The notes under the pieces are model-generated. The model was not told the DNA's origin. It saw only the letters and a program-made list of their open reading frames with translations, and did not search any database. The position numbers and the translations under genes were made by a program. From Acidobacteriota bacterium (GTDB lineage Bacteria; Acidobacteriota; Blastocatellia; Pyrinomonadales; Pyrinomonadaceae), in contig QHXR01000001.1 of the NCBI GenBank assembly GCA_003223025.1, positions 632,248 to 696,247 on the forward strand: a DNA stretch of 64,000 nt, written 5' to 3'. Shown piece after piece: positions 17,944-25,979 of the stretch (its first letter is position 1; the number at the start of each line of letters is the position of its first letter).

Positions 17944-19256
17944 ATTTCGCCGAATCCGAATCCTATCTTCTCTCGCTCGGCAATGAAGTGTCGGCGATGA
18001 AGCTCGGGCTGGAGAATATCCGAACTCTCTTGCGCGCCGTTGGGGATCCTCAAAACAAATATCTGAAGGTTCAGGTCGCCGGCACGAACGGGAAGGGCTC
18101 AGTGTGTGTGTTCCTGAATTCCATCTGCACACAGGCGGGAATTAAGACTGGAATGTACACGTCGCCTCATCTAGTGTCGATGACGGAGCGTGTGAAGATA
18201 AACGGCGGGGACATCGGCGAACACGATTTCGCCCGCTTGGCGACGAGGGTTCGCGCAACTTCGGAGGGTTTGGTTGCGGCCGGCTCGCTCGAGAATGTCC
18301 CGACATATTTCGAACAGGTAACCGCGATCGGACTTCTCGCATTTGCCGAAGCAAAAGTTGAGCTGGCGATCCTCGAAACCGGTCTCGGCGGACGACTCGA
18401 TGCAACGACGGCAGCGAATGCCGAGATCGTCGCGATCACGCGCATCGATCTCGATCATCAGCAGTACCTCGGCGAGACGATCGAAGAGATCGCGGCAGAG
18501 AAGGCGGCGATTATCCACGCTGGTTCTCGAGTCGTGATTGGTGAGCAGCAGGACGCGGCGATGAAGGTTATTTTGAAACGTTGCTCCGACATGGGCGTCG
18601 AACCGCGTTTTGCATCTGGAGCGACGGTCGCACATGGCGGAAACCCGACCGGTCGGGAGGGTGTTTCTTCGCCCGCGAGGTTGACGCCCTCCCTACCGGC
18701 CCGGTTTCCGCCTCTCGGACTAGTCGGCCGACATCAGATCGAGAACGCATCGATCGCCGCTAGTCTCGCCGACACCCTTCGCAAACATTTTTCGATCACC
18801 GAGGACAATATTCATCAAGGTCTCGAGGTGGCATGTCATCCGGGAAGACTCGAGAAGATCGGTCAATTCCTTTTCGACGGGGCGCATAACATAGGCGGAG
18901 CGAAAGCTCTGCGATCGTATCTCGATGAATTTATCTATCAGCCGATCACGTTGGTCTTCGGCTCGATGAACGACAAAGATGTCGACGAGATCGCGTCCAT
19001 ACTCTTTTCAAAAGCCAACAAGCTTATACTTACGCAGCCGAAGAACACACGCGCCGTTCGGGCCGGTCATATGAAAGCTTTTGTTCCGGATGGTTTTGAT
19101 TCGGCAAATGTATTTGCAACTACCGATGTTCCGGAGGCAGTCGAAAAAGCACAAGAGGTTTCGAGCGAAAGCGATGTGATTCTGGTAACCGGTTCGCTCT
19201 ATTTGGTCGGAGAGGTTCGAGAGATCGTTAGCAAAGATAGTCTCCCGAAAAACTGA
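17940..19256 (+). CDS. folC: bifunctional folylpolyglutamate synthase / dihydrofolate synthase
   Basis: 438 aa; adds glutamate to dihydropteroate and folates in the cytosol. The P-loop is VAGTNGKGSV; other Mur-ligase-like motifs are YTSPHLVSMTERVKING, ILETGLGGRLDATTAAN and FDGAHNIGGAKALRSYL. The GTG start overlaps the previous stop. Residues about 233-258 are encoded by an in-frame inverted repeat (18636-18712) giving a Pro/Gly-rich insertion (GGNPTGREGVSSPARLTPSL) between the central and C-terminal domains. The stop codon lies inside the next word repeat. Function is probably retained because all catalytic motifs are intact. Confidence 0.93.
   Translation: MNFAESESYLLSLGNEVSAMKLGLENIRTLLRAVGDPQNKYLKVQVAGTNGKGSVCVFLNSICTQAGIKTGMYTSPHLVSMTERVKINGGDIGEHDFARLATRVRATSEGLVAAGSLENVPTYFEQVTAIGLLAFAEAKVELAILETGLGGRLDATTAANAEIVAITRIDLDHQQYLGETIEEIAAEKAAIIHAGSRVVIGEQQDAAMKVILKRCSDMGVEPRFASGATVAHGGNPTGREGVSSPARLTPSLPARFPPLGLVGRHQIENASIAASLADTLRKHFSITEDNIHQGLEVACHPGRLEKIGQFLFDGAHNIGGAKALRSYLDEFIYQPITLVFGSMNDKDVDEIASILFSKANKLILTQPKNTRAVRAGHMKAFVPDGFDSANVFATTDVPEAVEKAQEVSSESDVILVTGSLYLVGEVREIVSKDSLPKN
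18636..18712. repeat. inverted repeat inserted in frame inside folC
   Basis: 26-nt arms at 18636-18661 and 18687-18712 (GGCGGAAACCCGACCGGTCG.../...GGCCCGGTTTCCGCC), complementary at about 23 of 26 positions, separated by a 25-nt loop. The reading frame passes through without a stop. Confidence 0.85.
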
Positions 19257-19352
19257 AAACTGAAAAGTAAAACTGAAAACGGATGACGTTCTTCCTTTTT
19301 CAGTTATCACTTCTCAGTTTTCAGTTATTGCGGAAAGTTTCTTTTTCAGTTT
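19246..19352. repeat. inverted word repeat, AACTGAAAACTGAAAAG type
   Basis: AAAACTGAAAACTGAAAAG words on the left pair with CTTTTTCAGTTATCACTTCTCAG words on the right. The folC TGA stop is part of the first word (AAACTGAAAAC), so the repeat overlaps the gene end. Confidence 0.85.
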
Positions 19353-19372
19353 GTTCGAAGTAAATTACTCGT

Positions 19373-20140
19373 ATGCATAAACTCGTTTTGATCCGTCACG
19401 GGGAGAGCCAGTGGAACAAAGAAAATCGTTTCACCGGATGGAAGGACGTCGATCTTTCCGATAAAGGGAAGGAGGAAGCTCGCGCCGCCGGCCAGCTTCT
19501 GAAGGCGGAGGGATTCGCATTCGACGAAGCGTATACGTCGGTTTTGAAACGTGCGATCCGTACGCTTTGGATCATCCTGGATGAGATGGATCTGATGTGG
19601 ATACCGGAAACGAAATCGTGGTTGCTGAATGAACGTCATTACGGCGGACTGCAGGGATTGGACAAGGCAGAGACCGCGGCTCAGTATGGTGAAGAGCAGG
19701 TGCTTGTGTGGCGTCGGAGCTTTGACATTCCTCCGACCGCTCTCGAGGAAAGCGACGAACGTTACCTGGGTAAGGATCCACGGTACTGTTCGATCGAGCC
19801 CGGCAAGTTTCCAAAGACGGAATGTCTTAAAGATACGGTTGCTCGGGTGGTTCCGTATTTCGAAAGTGAGATCCTGCCAAAGATCAAAAGCGGAAAACGT
19901 CTGATCATCGCGGCGCACGGCAACAGTCTTCGCGCTCTGGTGAAATATCTGGACAACATCTCCGATTCCGACATCGTGAATCGCAACATCCCGACGGGAA
20001 TCCCGCTGGTGTATGAGCTCGATGAGAGCCTGAAACCAGTCAAGAGCTACTATCTCGGCGATCAAGAAGCGATCAAAGCGGCGCAGGAAGCCGTGGCGAA
20101 TCAGGGGAAGGCCACGGCGGAATCGCCGCGCCCGGAATAG
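19373..20140 (+). CDS. gpmA: 2,3-bisphosphoglycerate-dependent phosphoglycerate mutase
   Basis: 255 aa; interconverts 3- and 2-phosphoglycerate in glycolysis. The phosphohistidine motif [10 protein letters not shown] is at the N-terminus, and [37 protein letters not shown] and the second catalytic His in [16 protein letters not shown] follow. Length and motif set match the cofactor-dependent GpmA type. A Lys/Ala-rich C-terminal tail is nonessential-looking. Confidence 0.96.
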   Translation: MHKLVLIRHGESQWNKENRFTGWKDVDLSDKGKEEARAAGQLLKAEGFAFDEAYTSVLKRAIRTLWIILDEMDLMWIPETKSWLLNERHYGGLQGLDKAETAAQYGEEQVLVWRRSFDIPPTALEESDERYLGKDPRYCSIEPGKFPKTECLKDTVARVVPYFESEILPKIKSGKRLIIAAHGNSLRALVKYLDNISDSDIVNRNIPTGIPLVYELDESLKPVKSYYLGDQEAIKAAQEAVANQGKATAESPRPE

Positions 20141-20163
20141 CTGACGGTTAGTGTTCCTTTCTT

Positions 20164-20251
20164 CTTTCGTGTCTTTTTCGTGTGATTTCGTGGTTCCAGA
20201 CCGCCGTTAAAGAACTGGAACCACGAAACCACACGAAAAAGACACGAAAAG
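20164..20251. repeat. inverted repeat, CTTTCGTGTCTTTTTCGTG type, 5' of yeiH
   Basis: 36-nt arms (20164-20199 and 20215-20250) are complementary at about 34 positions, with a 15-nt loop. It ends 6 nt before the YeiH start codon. The same word family flanks the gene on its other side (21201-21284) and recurs at 54773-54900. Confidence 0.92.
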
Positions 20252-20257
20252 CGTTTT

Positions 20258-21193
20258 ATGTGGCAGAAAGCCCTCTTCATTCTCCTGATAATTTTTATTC
20301 TGTCACCGTACGGCTCGCCACCGCTCGCACTCGCGCTCGGGCTCGCGATGGCGCTGACGATCGGAAATCCTTTTCCACATCTCAACGGAACGCCGACGCG
20401 GATTCTTCTTCAAACTTCCGTGATACTTCTCGGATTTGGGATGAATCTGAAATCGATCTACGAAGCGGGAAAGGACGGGATCGTGCTGACCATCGCGACG
20501 ATCTTCGGAACGCTCGCGCTCGGCTATGCGATCGGTAAGCTTTTGAAAGTTCGCGGACGGATCTCTGCCCTGATCTCGACCGGTACTGCGATCTGCGGCG
20601 GTAGCGCGATCGCGGCGGCGGCTCCCGGTATCGAAGCGGAGCCCGAGCAGATCTCGATCTCGCTCGCCACGGTGTTCGTTCTCAACGCAATCGCGCTTTT
20701 TCTATTTCCGTTCATAGGCCATCAGTTGAATCTTAGTCAACATCAGTTCGGGATCTGGTCCGCGATCGCCATTCATGACACTAGCTCCGTCGTCGGAGCC
20801 GCCGCTGCGTACGGAGCCGAGGCTCTCTCGACAGCGACGACGGTCAAGCTCGCGCGTGCGTTGTGGATCGCTCCGGTTGCGTTGATGCTGATGCTTCTCT
20901 ATCGGCGGCGTTATCCGAATGCAAAAGCGAAGATCGCGATTCCGTGGTTTATCGGATTATTTCTACTCGCCGTCGTAGCTCGAACTTATGCTCCGCTCTG
21001 GATCCAACCGAGTTTTTTCGAAGCGATAGTAAATCTTGCGAAGGCGGGGATGACGGTAACGCTTTTTCTCATCGGCACAAGTCTCACACTTGAGAGCATC
21101 GCGACAACGCGATGGCGTCCGCTGATCCAGGGCGCGATTTTATGGATCATTGTTTCGATCGTGTCTCTTGCAGCAGTGCTCTGGTTAGTTTAG
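20258..21193 (+). CDS. YeiH/UPF0324 family putative sulfate exporter
   Basis: 311 aa integral membrane protein with about ten hydrophobic helices. Family blocks are LLQTSVILLGFGMNL, ALISTGTAICGGSAIAAAAP, SLATVFVLNAIALFLFPFIG and WSAIAIHDTSSVVGAAAAYG. Annotation as a sulfate exporter is a family label, not shown here. The ATG at 20258 has no Shine-Dalgarno; the sequence directly before it is the distal arm of an inverted repeat. Both gene ends are flanked by the same repeat family. Confidence 0.88.
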   Translation: MWQKALFILLIIFILSPYGSPPLALALGLAMALTIGNPFPHLNGTPTRILLQTSVILLGFGMNLKSIYEAGKDGIVLTIATIFGTLALGYAIGKLLKVRGRISALISTGTAICGGSAIAAAAPGIEAEPEQISISLATVFVLNAIALFLFPFIGHQLNLSQHQFGIWSAIAIHDTSSVVGAAAAYGAEALSTATTVKLARALWIAPVALMLMLLYRRRYPNAKAKIAIPWFIGLFLLAVVARTYAPLWIQPSFFEAIVNLAKAGMTVTLFLIGTSLTLESIATTRWRPLIQGAILWIIVSIVSLAAVLWLV

Positions 21194-21200
21194 TGAAGTT

Positions 21201-21284
21201 TTTCGTATCCTTTCGTGTTTGTTCGTGGTTCCAGTTCAGAGTGGAAGAACTGGAACCACTAGCCCACACGAAGGGACACGAGAA
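21201..21284. repeat. inverted repeat, TTCGTGGTTCCAGTTC type, 3' of yeiH
   Basis: Arms 21201-21237 and 21247-21284 contain TTCGTGTTTGTTCGTGGTTCCAG against CTGGAACCACTAGCCCACACG. It begins 8 nt after the YeiH stop and belongs to the same word family as the 5' element. Confidence 0.85.
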
Positions 21285-21295
21285 AGAAATCGAAG

Positions 21296-21508
21296 CTAGC
21301 CGCACGCGCGGAAAGTTACATCCGGCGGGAATTGAGGGATCGGTTCCGGCGGACTCGGAAACGGCGGCGGTTCCGGGCTGCCCGGTTCCGGTATAGGGTC
21401 CGAGATCGGATAAGGATCCGCCGGATTAACCGGCTCCGGCGTGACCGGTTCGATGGGAGCAGGCGACGGCGTGTCCGGCTCCTGCTGTGAAAACCATTGA
21501 GTCGTCAT
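21296..21508 (-). CDS. small proline-rich protein, hypothetical
   Basis: 70 aa, about one third proline with PEP/PxP motifs (EPDTPSPAPIEPVTPEPVNP ...). No family is recognised and low complexity makes coding status uncertain. It follows the alcohol dehydrogenase gene on the same strand with a 4-nt gap, which favours a real small gene. Confidence 0.4.
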   Translation of the reverse strand: MTTQWFSQQEPDTPSPAPIEPVTPEPVNPADPYPISDPIPEPGSPEPPPFPSPPEPIPQFPPDVTFRACG

Positions 21509-21512
21509 ACGT

Positions 21513-22688
21513 TTAGTTTGGTGAGAGCACCACTTTCCTCCAGGAATTTTTCTCCGCGTTAAATCTCTCGTACGCGATGGGAGCTTCGCTCAGTTTGAGA
21601 CGATGCGAGATCACAAAGCTCGGATCGATTTTTCCCGCTTCGATCTCGCCAAGAAGCCTCGGCATGTATTTGTGCATGTTCGTTTGGCCCATCTTGAATG
21701 TCAGGCCCTTACCGAACGCGGCTCCGAAATTGAACTTGTCCAAGAATCCGCCATACACGCCCGGAACCGAAACTGTTCCTCCTTTTCGGCAGCAGTAGAT
21801 CGCCTGACGAAGAGCGTGCGGCCGATCCGTTGCAAGATACGTCGCGGCTTTCGCGTAGTCGAGGATCGCGTCGGGCGTCGAGCCATGTGATTCGAGACCG
21901 ACCGCGTCGATGCAAGAGTCCGGTCCGCGTCCGCCGGTGAGTTCGAGCAGACGATCGTAGACTTCCTCTTCGTCAAAATTGATCGTTATCAGATTTTCGT
22001 TCTCGCTCCGCGCCAACTCGAGTCTGTCGTGATAGTGATCGATCAGCACTACCTGCTCGGCTCCGAACATGAACGCGGATTTAACAGCGAACTGGCCGAC
22101 CGGACCCGCGCCCCAGATCGCGACTGTATCGCCCGGATGAATGTTGCAGTTCTCCGCTGCCATGTATCCGGTCGGGAAAATATCGGAGAGGAAAAGAACC
22201 TGATCATCAGCGAGATGATCCGGAATTTTCAGCGGCCCGACGTCTGCGAACGGCACGCGAACATACTCGGCCTGACCTCCTGCAAATCCGCCCATCATGT
22301 GCGTATATCCGAAAAGGGCGGAGCCGGTGTAGCCGTAAAGCGTCTCGGCGATCTCCGGCTTAGGATTGGAGTTATCGCAGCACGACCAGAGCTCGCGTTT
22401 GCAATAGAAGCAGTTTCCACAAGCTATCGTAAACGGAACTACGACCCGGTCGCCGACTTTCAGATTCGTGATGCTCGCGCCGACCTCGACAACCTCGCCC
22501 ATGAATTCATGACCGAGAATGTCGCCGGGTTCCATCGTCGGGATGTAGCCGTTGTAAAGATGAAGATCGGATCCGCAGATCGCGGTCGAGGTGATCTTGA
22601 CTATCGCGTCTCGTGAATTAAGGATCGTCGGGTCTGCAACGTTTTCGACCCGGACATCGTGTTTTCCAAACCAACAAAGTGCTTTCAT
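21513..22688 (-). CDS. zinc-dependent medium-chain alcohol/formaldehyde dehydrogenase-like
   Basis: 391 aa. The start was set at the ATG at 22688 because AAGGAG lies 8 nt upstream; the open frame beyond it is repeat sequence. Catalytic zinc ligands are Cys in [13 protein letters not shown], the GHEFMGEV His-Glu and a later residue. The structural zinc lobe has [15 protein letters not shown]. The Rossmann motif is [17 protein letters not shown]. The pattern resembles glutathione-independent formaldehyde dehydrogenase-like enzymes; substrate not determinable. It is the last main gene of a minus-strand cluster with SRPBCC and SDR proteins. Confidence 0.9.
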   Translation of the reverse strand: MKALCWFGKHDVRVENVADPTILNSRDAIVKITSTAICGSDLHLYNGYIPTMEPGDILGHEFMGEVVEVGASITNLKVGDRVVVPFTIACGNCFYCKRELWSCCDNSNPKPEIAETLYGYTGSALFGYTHMMGGFAGGQAEYVRVPFADVGPLKIPDHLADDQVLFLSDIFPTGYMAAENCNIHPGDTVAIWGAGPVGQFAVKSAFMFGAEQVVLIDHYHDRLELARSENENLITINFDEEEVYDRLLELTGGRGPDSCIDAVGLESHGSTPDAILDYAKAATYLATDRPHALRQAIYCCRKGGTVSVPGVYGGFLDKFNFGAAFGKGLTFKMGQTNMHKYMPRLLGEIEAGKIDPSFVISHRLKLSEAPIAYERFNAEKNSWRKVVLSPN

Positions 22689-22710
22689 AAAAATCTCCTT
22701 CTCTGTTCTG

Positions 22711-22781
22711 AGCTTCGTTTTGAGTTTCGCCTTTAGGCGGGCTGCGGCTTGCCGCCTAGAGGCGGGACTCAAAACGAAGCT
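22711..22781. repeat. inverted repeat, AGCTTCGTTTTGAGT family
   Basis: 30-nt arms (22711-22740, 22752-22781) with CGCCTxxAGGCGG cores, in the leader between the SRPBCC gene and the alcohol dehydrogenase gene. Same family as 10619-10711. Confidence 0.88.
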
Positions 22782-22788
22782 CTAAACT

Positions 22789-23574
22789 TTATGCTTTCGC
22801 AGTCATCGCTTTCTCAAGCGGTTCACGTCCCGATGGCTGGCCTTCGACCTTCATGATCAGGCCCGTCTCCATCAAACTTTTGAATCGACGCAGATCCTGA
22901 GCTACCTGAATGCTCGGTTCTTCGCCGAAAGCCCACGCGATCCATTCGCCGAGCTTTCCGCCCGGGGCTTCGTATGTGAGCGTGACTTTCACTTCTGTAC
23001 CGCGCTCGATCGTCGGCAGAAATTCGACGACCCCAGAGTTTGGAATGAATGCTCCTTCGAGCGATCTCCACCCGATCTTTTCATTCGGCACATCGCTCGT
23101 GAGCTCGGCGTCCCATTCGACCGTCTGCCCGAGCGGTGCTTTCGCTCTCCAGTGCGAGATCTTTTCATCAGTTTTCGACACCGATTCGAGATGTCGCATG
23201 ATGATCGGGAGATTCTCGAAGTTTCTCCAGAACTCATACAGCTCGGCTTGCGACTTGTTGATCGTCATTGCTTTTGTAACGTGTACCTTTCCGGTCAGCA
23301 GGCTCGACTTCCTGAACGGCGATCGTCGCTCGGTCTCGGTCGTATCTACGCCGAGTGCATCGTAGACATGACAGTGACCCGTCGCGCCTCGAAGCAGCAT
23401 TCCCCCGCCAAGAATTGAAAGAAGTGCTCCCCCGATGCCGCGCTGCTTAAGTCCGTATGCGAGTAGAGCTCCGCCCGCTATGGAGGAAACGGCCCGCTCG
23501 ACTGGATTCACGTTTTGATTTGTATCGGTGAGAAACGTCGTGAGTGAGTTTTCGTGTGTTTCTGTGTGACGCAT
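22789..23574 (-). CDS. DUF2892 + SRPBCC (cyclase/dehydrase-like) protein
   Basis: 261 aa. Residues about 20-70 form a YgaP-like membrane hairpin (NVNPVERAVSSIAGGALLAYGLKQRG ... ILGGGMLLRGATGHCHVYDALGV). Residues about 95-245 are a START-like SRPBCC domain (VTKAMTINKSQAELYEFWRNFENLPIIMRHLESV ... WDAELTSDVPNEKIGWRSLEG). This fusion is common beside alcohol dehydrogenase and SDR genes in soil bacteria, often in stress clusters. GAAGAGG precedes the ATG. The ligand is unknown. Confidence 0.88.
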   Translation of the reverse strand: MRHTETHENSLTTFLTDTNQNVNPVERAVSSIAGGALLAYGLKQRGIGGALLSILGGGMLLRGATGHCHVYDALGVDTTETERRSPFRKSSLLTGKVHVTKAMTINKSQAELYEFWRNFENLPIIMRHLESVSKTDEKISHWRAKAPLGQTVEWDAELTSDVPNEKIGWRSLEGAFIPNSGVVEFLPTIERGTEVKVTLTYEAPGGKLGEWIAWAFGEEPSIQVAQDLRRFKSLMETGLIMKVEGQPSGREPLEKAMTAKA

Positions 23575-23588
23575 TTTGTACCTCTTCG

Positions 23589-24626
23589 TTAATTGATCGA
23601 TTCGTTTGGTTTGAGTTCGTTGTTGCGATAAGACGCCGCATCGACGAGCGACGTCAGTATTGAGGGCGACAGAGACGAGGTGCTCTCCAATCCCGTCGCG
23701 TGTCCCCGCCCGACTCCGCCGTCCGAAGGTAATAGACTGTTTGTGAGGGCAAGGATCCCGCTCGTCAGTGACGGAAAAAGCGCACTCGCGGTGGCCGCGA
23801 TCTTCGCTTGCGGCGAGATCACCAATTCGGCCGAGCCGTTCTCGATCGCATTCGCGATCTGACCCGCCGCGTTCTCCGCACTGACGGACGTCAGCGGCAG
23901 GCCATTCATCAAACTGAAAAGAGCGAATTCCTTATCATTCTGTCCCTTGAAAAGCGCGTTGATGTGACTTCCGGTCCGCATTAGTCCGGGGAAGACACTC
24001 GTCACGTAAATGTTGTCCTTAGCGAGCTCCGCGCCCATCGCCTTCGAGAGACCGGCCAGAGCAAACTTGCTTGCGCAGTACGGTGCGAGGTGCGGCACGG
24101 CAATTTTTCCGCCGATCGATGAGATGTTCGCGATACGGCCCTCGCCACGGAGCCGCATTTCGGGAAGTACCGCGCGCATGGTGAAATACGGTCCCCAGAA
24201 GTGGACCTTCATGGCTCCCTCAAAATCATTCTGCGTTTGTGTTTCGAGCGGGCCGACCTGTATCACGCCGGCGTTGTTAACAAGAATGTCGATCCTTCCG
24301 AACCTGGACCGCACATCCGCGACCATCGTCTCAACATCGACTTGTTCGCGGACATCACAGATCGCGTCGAAGACCTCCGCGCCGCGAGATTCGAGATCTT
24401 GTTTCGCACGCTGGAGGTCGTCACGATCCCGTGCGCAGATCGCGATCTTCGCACCCCGTTCGGCGAGCTCTCGTGCTAATACGAGTCCTAGTCCGCGGGA
24501 GCCGCCCGTGATCAGAACGACCTTGTCGCGAATTTTATATTTTGGTTTTACGGCGCGATAAGCGAGGGCCGCTCCGGCAATGCCGATCGCTGCCAATGAA
24601 ATTGTTTTGCCAAGGTTCCCAGCCAT
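23589..24626 (-). CDS. SDR family oxidoreductase
   Basis: 345 aa. The start at 24626 gives a hydrophobic N-terminus (MAGNLGKTISLAAIGIAGAALAYRAV), probably a membrane anchor, followed by the NAD(P)-binding motif LITGGSRGLG, the NNAG motif, a catalytic Ser in NISSIGG and the YCASK catalytic Tyr-Lys. ARDRDDLQRA after strand 2 favours NADP. The open frame upstream runs through a word repeat and is not coding. First gene of the SDR-SRPBCC-ADH cluster; spacing to the next gene is 14 nt. Confidence 0.9.
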   Translation of the reverse strand: MAGNLGKTISLAAIGIAGAALAYRAVKPKYKIRDKVVLITGGSRGLGLVLARELAERGAKIAICARDRDDLQRAKQDLESRGAEVFDAICDVREQVDVETMVADVRSRFGRIDILVNNAGVIQVGPLETQTQNDFEGAMKVHFWGPYFTMRAVLPEMRLRGEGRIANISSIGGKIAVPHLAPYCASKFALAGLSKAMGAELAKDNIYVTSVFPGLMRTGSHINALFKGQNDKEFALFSLMNGLPLTSVSAENAAGQIANAIENGSAELVISPQAKIAATASALFPSLTSGILALTNSLLPSDGGVGRGHATGLESTSSLSPSILTSLVDAASYRNNELKPNESIN

Positions 24627-24698
24627 AATCTTCACCCGTACGGAGTCAGGACGCTTTGATGCATGAATGAATGCTTCGCAATCAGCGTGCCCCAAGGC

Positions 24699-24794
24699 CA
24701 TTTTGGATTTTGGATTGAAGATAGTCTCGATCGCGCCGAGTGCCATATCTGAACAGGTCTTCCAATCCAAAATCCAAAATCCAAAATCCAAAAT
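24699..24794. repeat. inverted word repeat, ATTTTGGATTTTGGATTG type
   Basis: CATTTTGGATTTTGGATTG at 24699 pairs with CAATCCAAAATCCAAAAT from 24763, which continues as two more tandem words. It sits between the divergent SDR gene and the small membrane protein. Confidence 0.88.
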
Positions 24795-24819
24795 GCTCCT
24801 GTTTGGTATAATCAGCAAC

Positions 24820-25068
24820 ATGCAACGTGACGATACTGACGTAGTCGTAAAACTAAAGACCGAATCGCGCGGTGTCGTGAATCCGGCGATCGTGCGATGG
24901 ATCGCATTTATCGTCATAACGATGTCACTCGTCGCATGCACCGTCCTGTGCATCCTCGCCATCTGGAAGTTCACCGAGTCCGACGCCGTCTGGCGGGCGA
25001 TCGCGACGTTCATAGTCGTCAGCATCGCGACGGCGATATTCGCGTTCGTGAACGAGAAGTTGGGATGA
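24820..25068 (+). CDS. small two-helix membrane protein, hypothetical
   Basis: 82 aa. A hydrophilic N-terminus (MQRDDTDVVVKLKTESRGVV) is followed by two predicted membrane helices (VRWIAFIVITMSLVACTVLCILAIW and AIATFIVVSIATAIFAFV). The ATG at 24820 was chosen over an ATG inside the upstream repeat. No family recognised. Confidence 0.6.
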   Translation: MQRDDTDVVVKLKTESRGVVNPAIVRWIAFIVITMSLVACTVLCILAIWKFTESDAVWRAIATFIVVSIATAIFAFVNEKLG

Positions 25069-25073
25069 TGCTA

Positions 25074-25270
25074 TTTGGGATTTGGGATTTGGGATTGTAG
25101 ATTTTCGATTTTCGATTTTGGATTGAAGTGTGCGGAGCACACGCTCACAACTTTAGCTACAGGTGTAGCGAAGCGGAGCCTGTAGTAGAGAAAGCGAATT
25201 CAATCCAGCGTGTGAAACACGCGTAGCGGCTTGAGAGGGGTTGGACCGCGAATCGCCCCTCCTGAAACAA
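25074..25270. repeat. word repeat plus repetitive-looking leader
   Basis: Starts with TTGGGATTTGGGATTTGGGATTG and GATTTTCGATTTTCGATTTTGG words right after the small membrane protein. It continues with a mixed segment containing GTGTGCGGAGCACACG and GCGTGTGAAACACGC palindromes. No gene seen. Confidence 0.5.
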
Positions 25271-25274
25271 GAGA

Positions 25275-25706
25275 ATGGACGCACTTGTTGAGGAACTTGA
25301 GAAGAAACTTATTCCTCCGTTTGAAGCACTAGTTGACCGCGTGGCCCGCGAGTTTCCAACGGTTCACGCGAGAGCGTACTCACATTCCGTTGGATCTGCC
25401 ACTGAATATCAGGGGCACAGCATGGGTGTGGACTGCCTTCTTAAAGATGCATCGGGCAACGATAGTGACAACGTTACTCTGACAGTTAGCTTCGCCTTCC
25501 TGACGACGCAACCCCGAGTAAACGCTGACGTTTGTTGGGGACACCCGACCGGGGTCGAAGCGAGCTTTTTGTCGGACTGGGAATCTTCATTTGACTGGCC
25601 CCGGGCTTCTTCAGAAATTCTCGATCGATTGGTTGGCGATATTCCTCGACTATCGGATGCTCTCCTCGAAGCGGTTCGGCGGGGGCGGCCGAGTCAGGAC
25701 CGTTGA
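25275..25706 (+). CDS. hypothetical protein
   Basis: 143 aa, hydrophilic, no signal or membrane segment. It begins MDALVEELEKKLIPPFEALVDRVAREFPTVHARAYSHSVGS and ends in a basic tail. No family recognised. Base composition is slightly less GC-biased at codon ends than in neighbours, and the gene sits between repeat-rich gaps, so a horizontally acquired cargo gene is possible. Confidence 0.6.
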   Translation: MDALVEELEKKLIPPFEALVDRVAREFPTVHARAYSHSVGSATEYQGHSMGVDCLLKDASGNDSDNVTLTVSFAFLTTQPRVNADVCWGHPTGVEASFLSDWESSFDWPRASSEILDRLVGDIPRLSDALLEAVRRGRPSQDR

Positions 25707-25979
25707 GCGGGGCATCGACAGCACTTTCTATTTCATCTTTTGCCGTGAAATGATCAAATCTCGCGCAGCGACCGGCGGCCCGTTCATCGAGATCCGCCGC
25801 TCGCATTCACGAGCTTCATCTATTGTCGTCTCAACCCCGGGTTCCGCTTCGCACCACCCGGGCTTTATGCCGCCGCTCGCATTCGCGAACTCTAACCTTT
25901 CGACTCATATGGCGTTTCCGCCTTCTCTTCCCGTTTGCTAAAATACTCGTTTCGGTAAGTAGCCGGATTCTTCACCGTA
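25707..25979. repeat. gap before uvrA with CCCGGGTTCCGCTTCGC hairpin
   Basis: No gene is supported here. The segment near 25834-25866 (AACCCCGGGTTCCGCTTCGC then ACCACCCGGGCTTT) is a hairpin of a type seen dispersed in other soil bacteria. Two GCCGCTCGCATTCxCGA words (near 25797 and 25872) flank it as a direct repeat. Confidence 0.45.
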
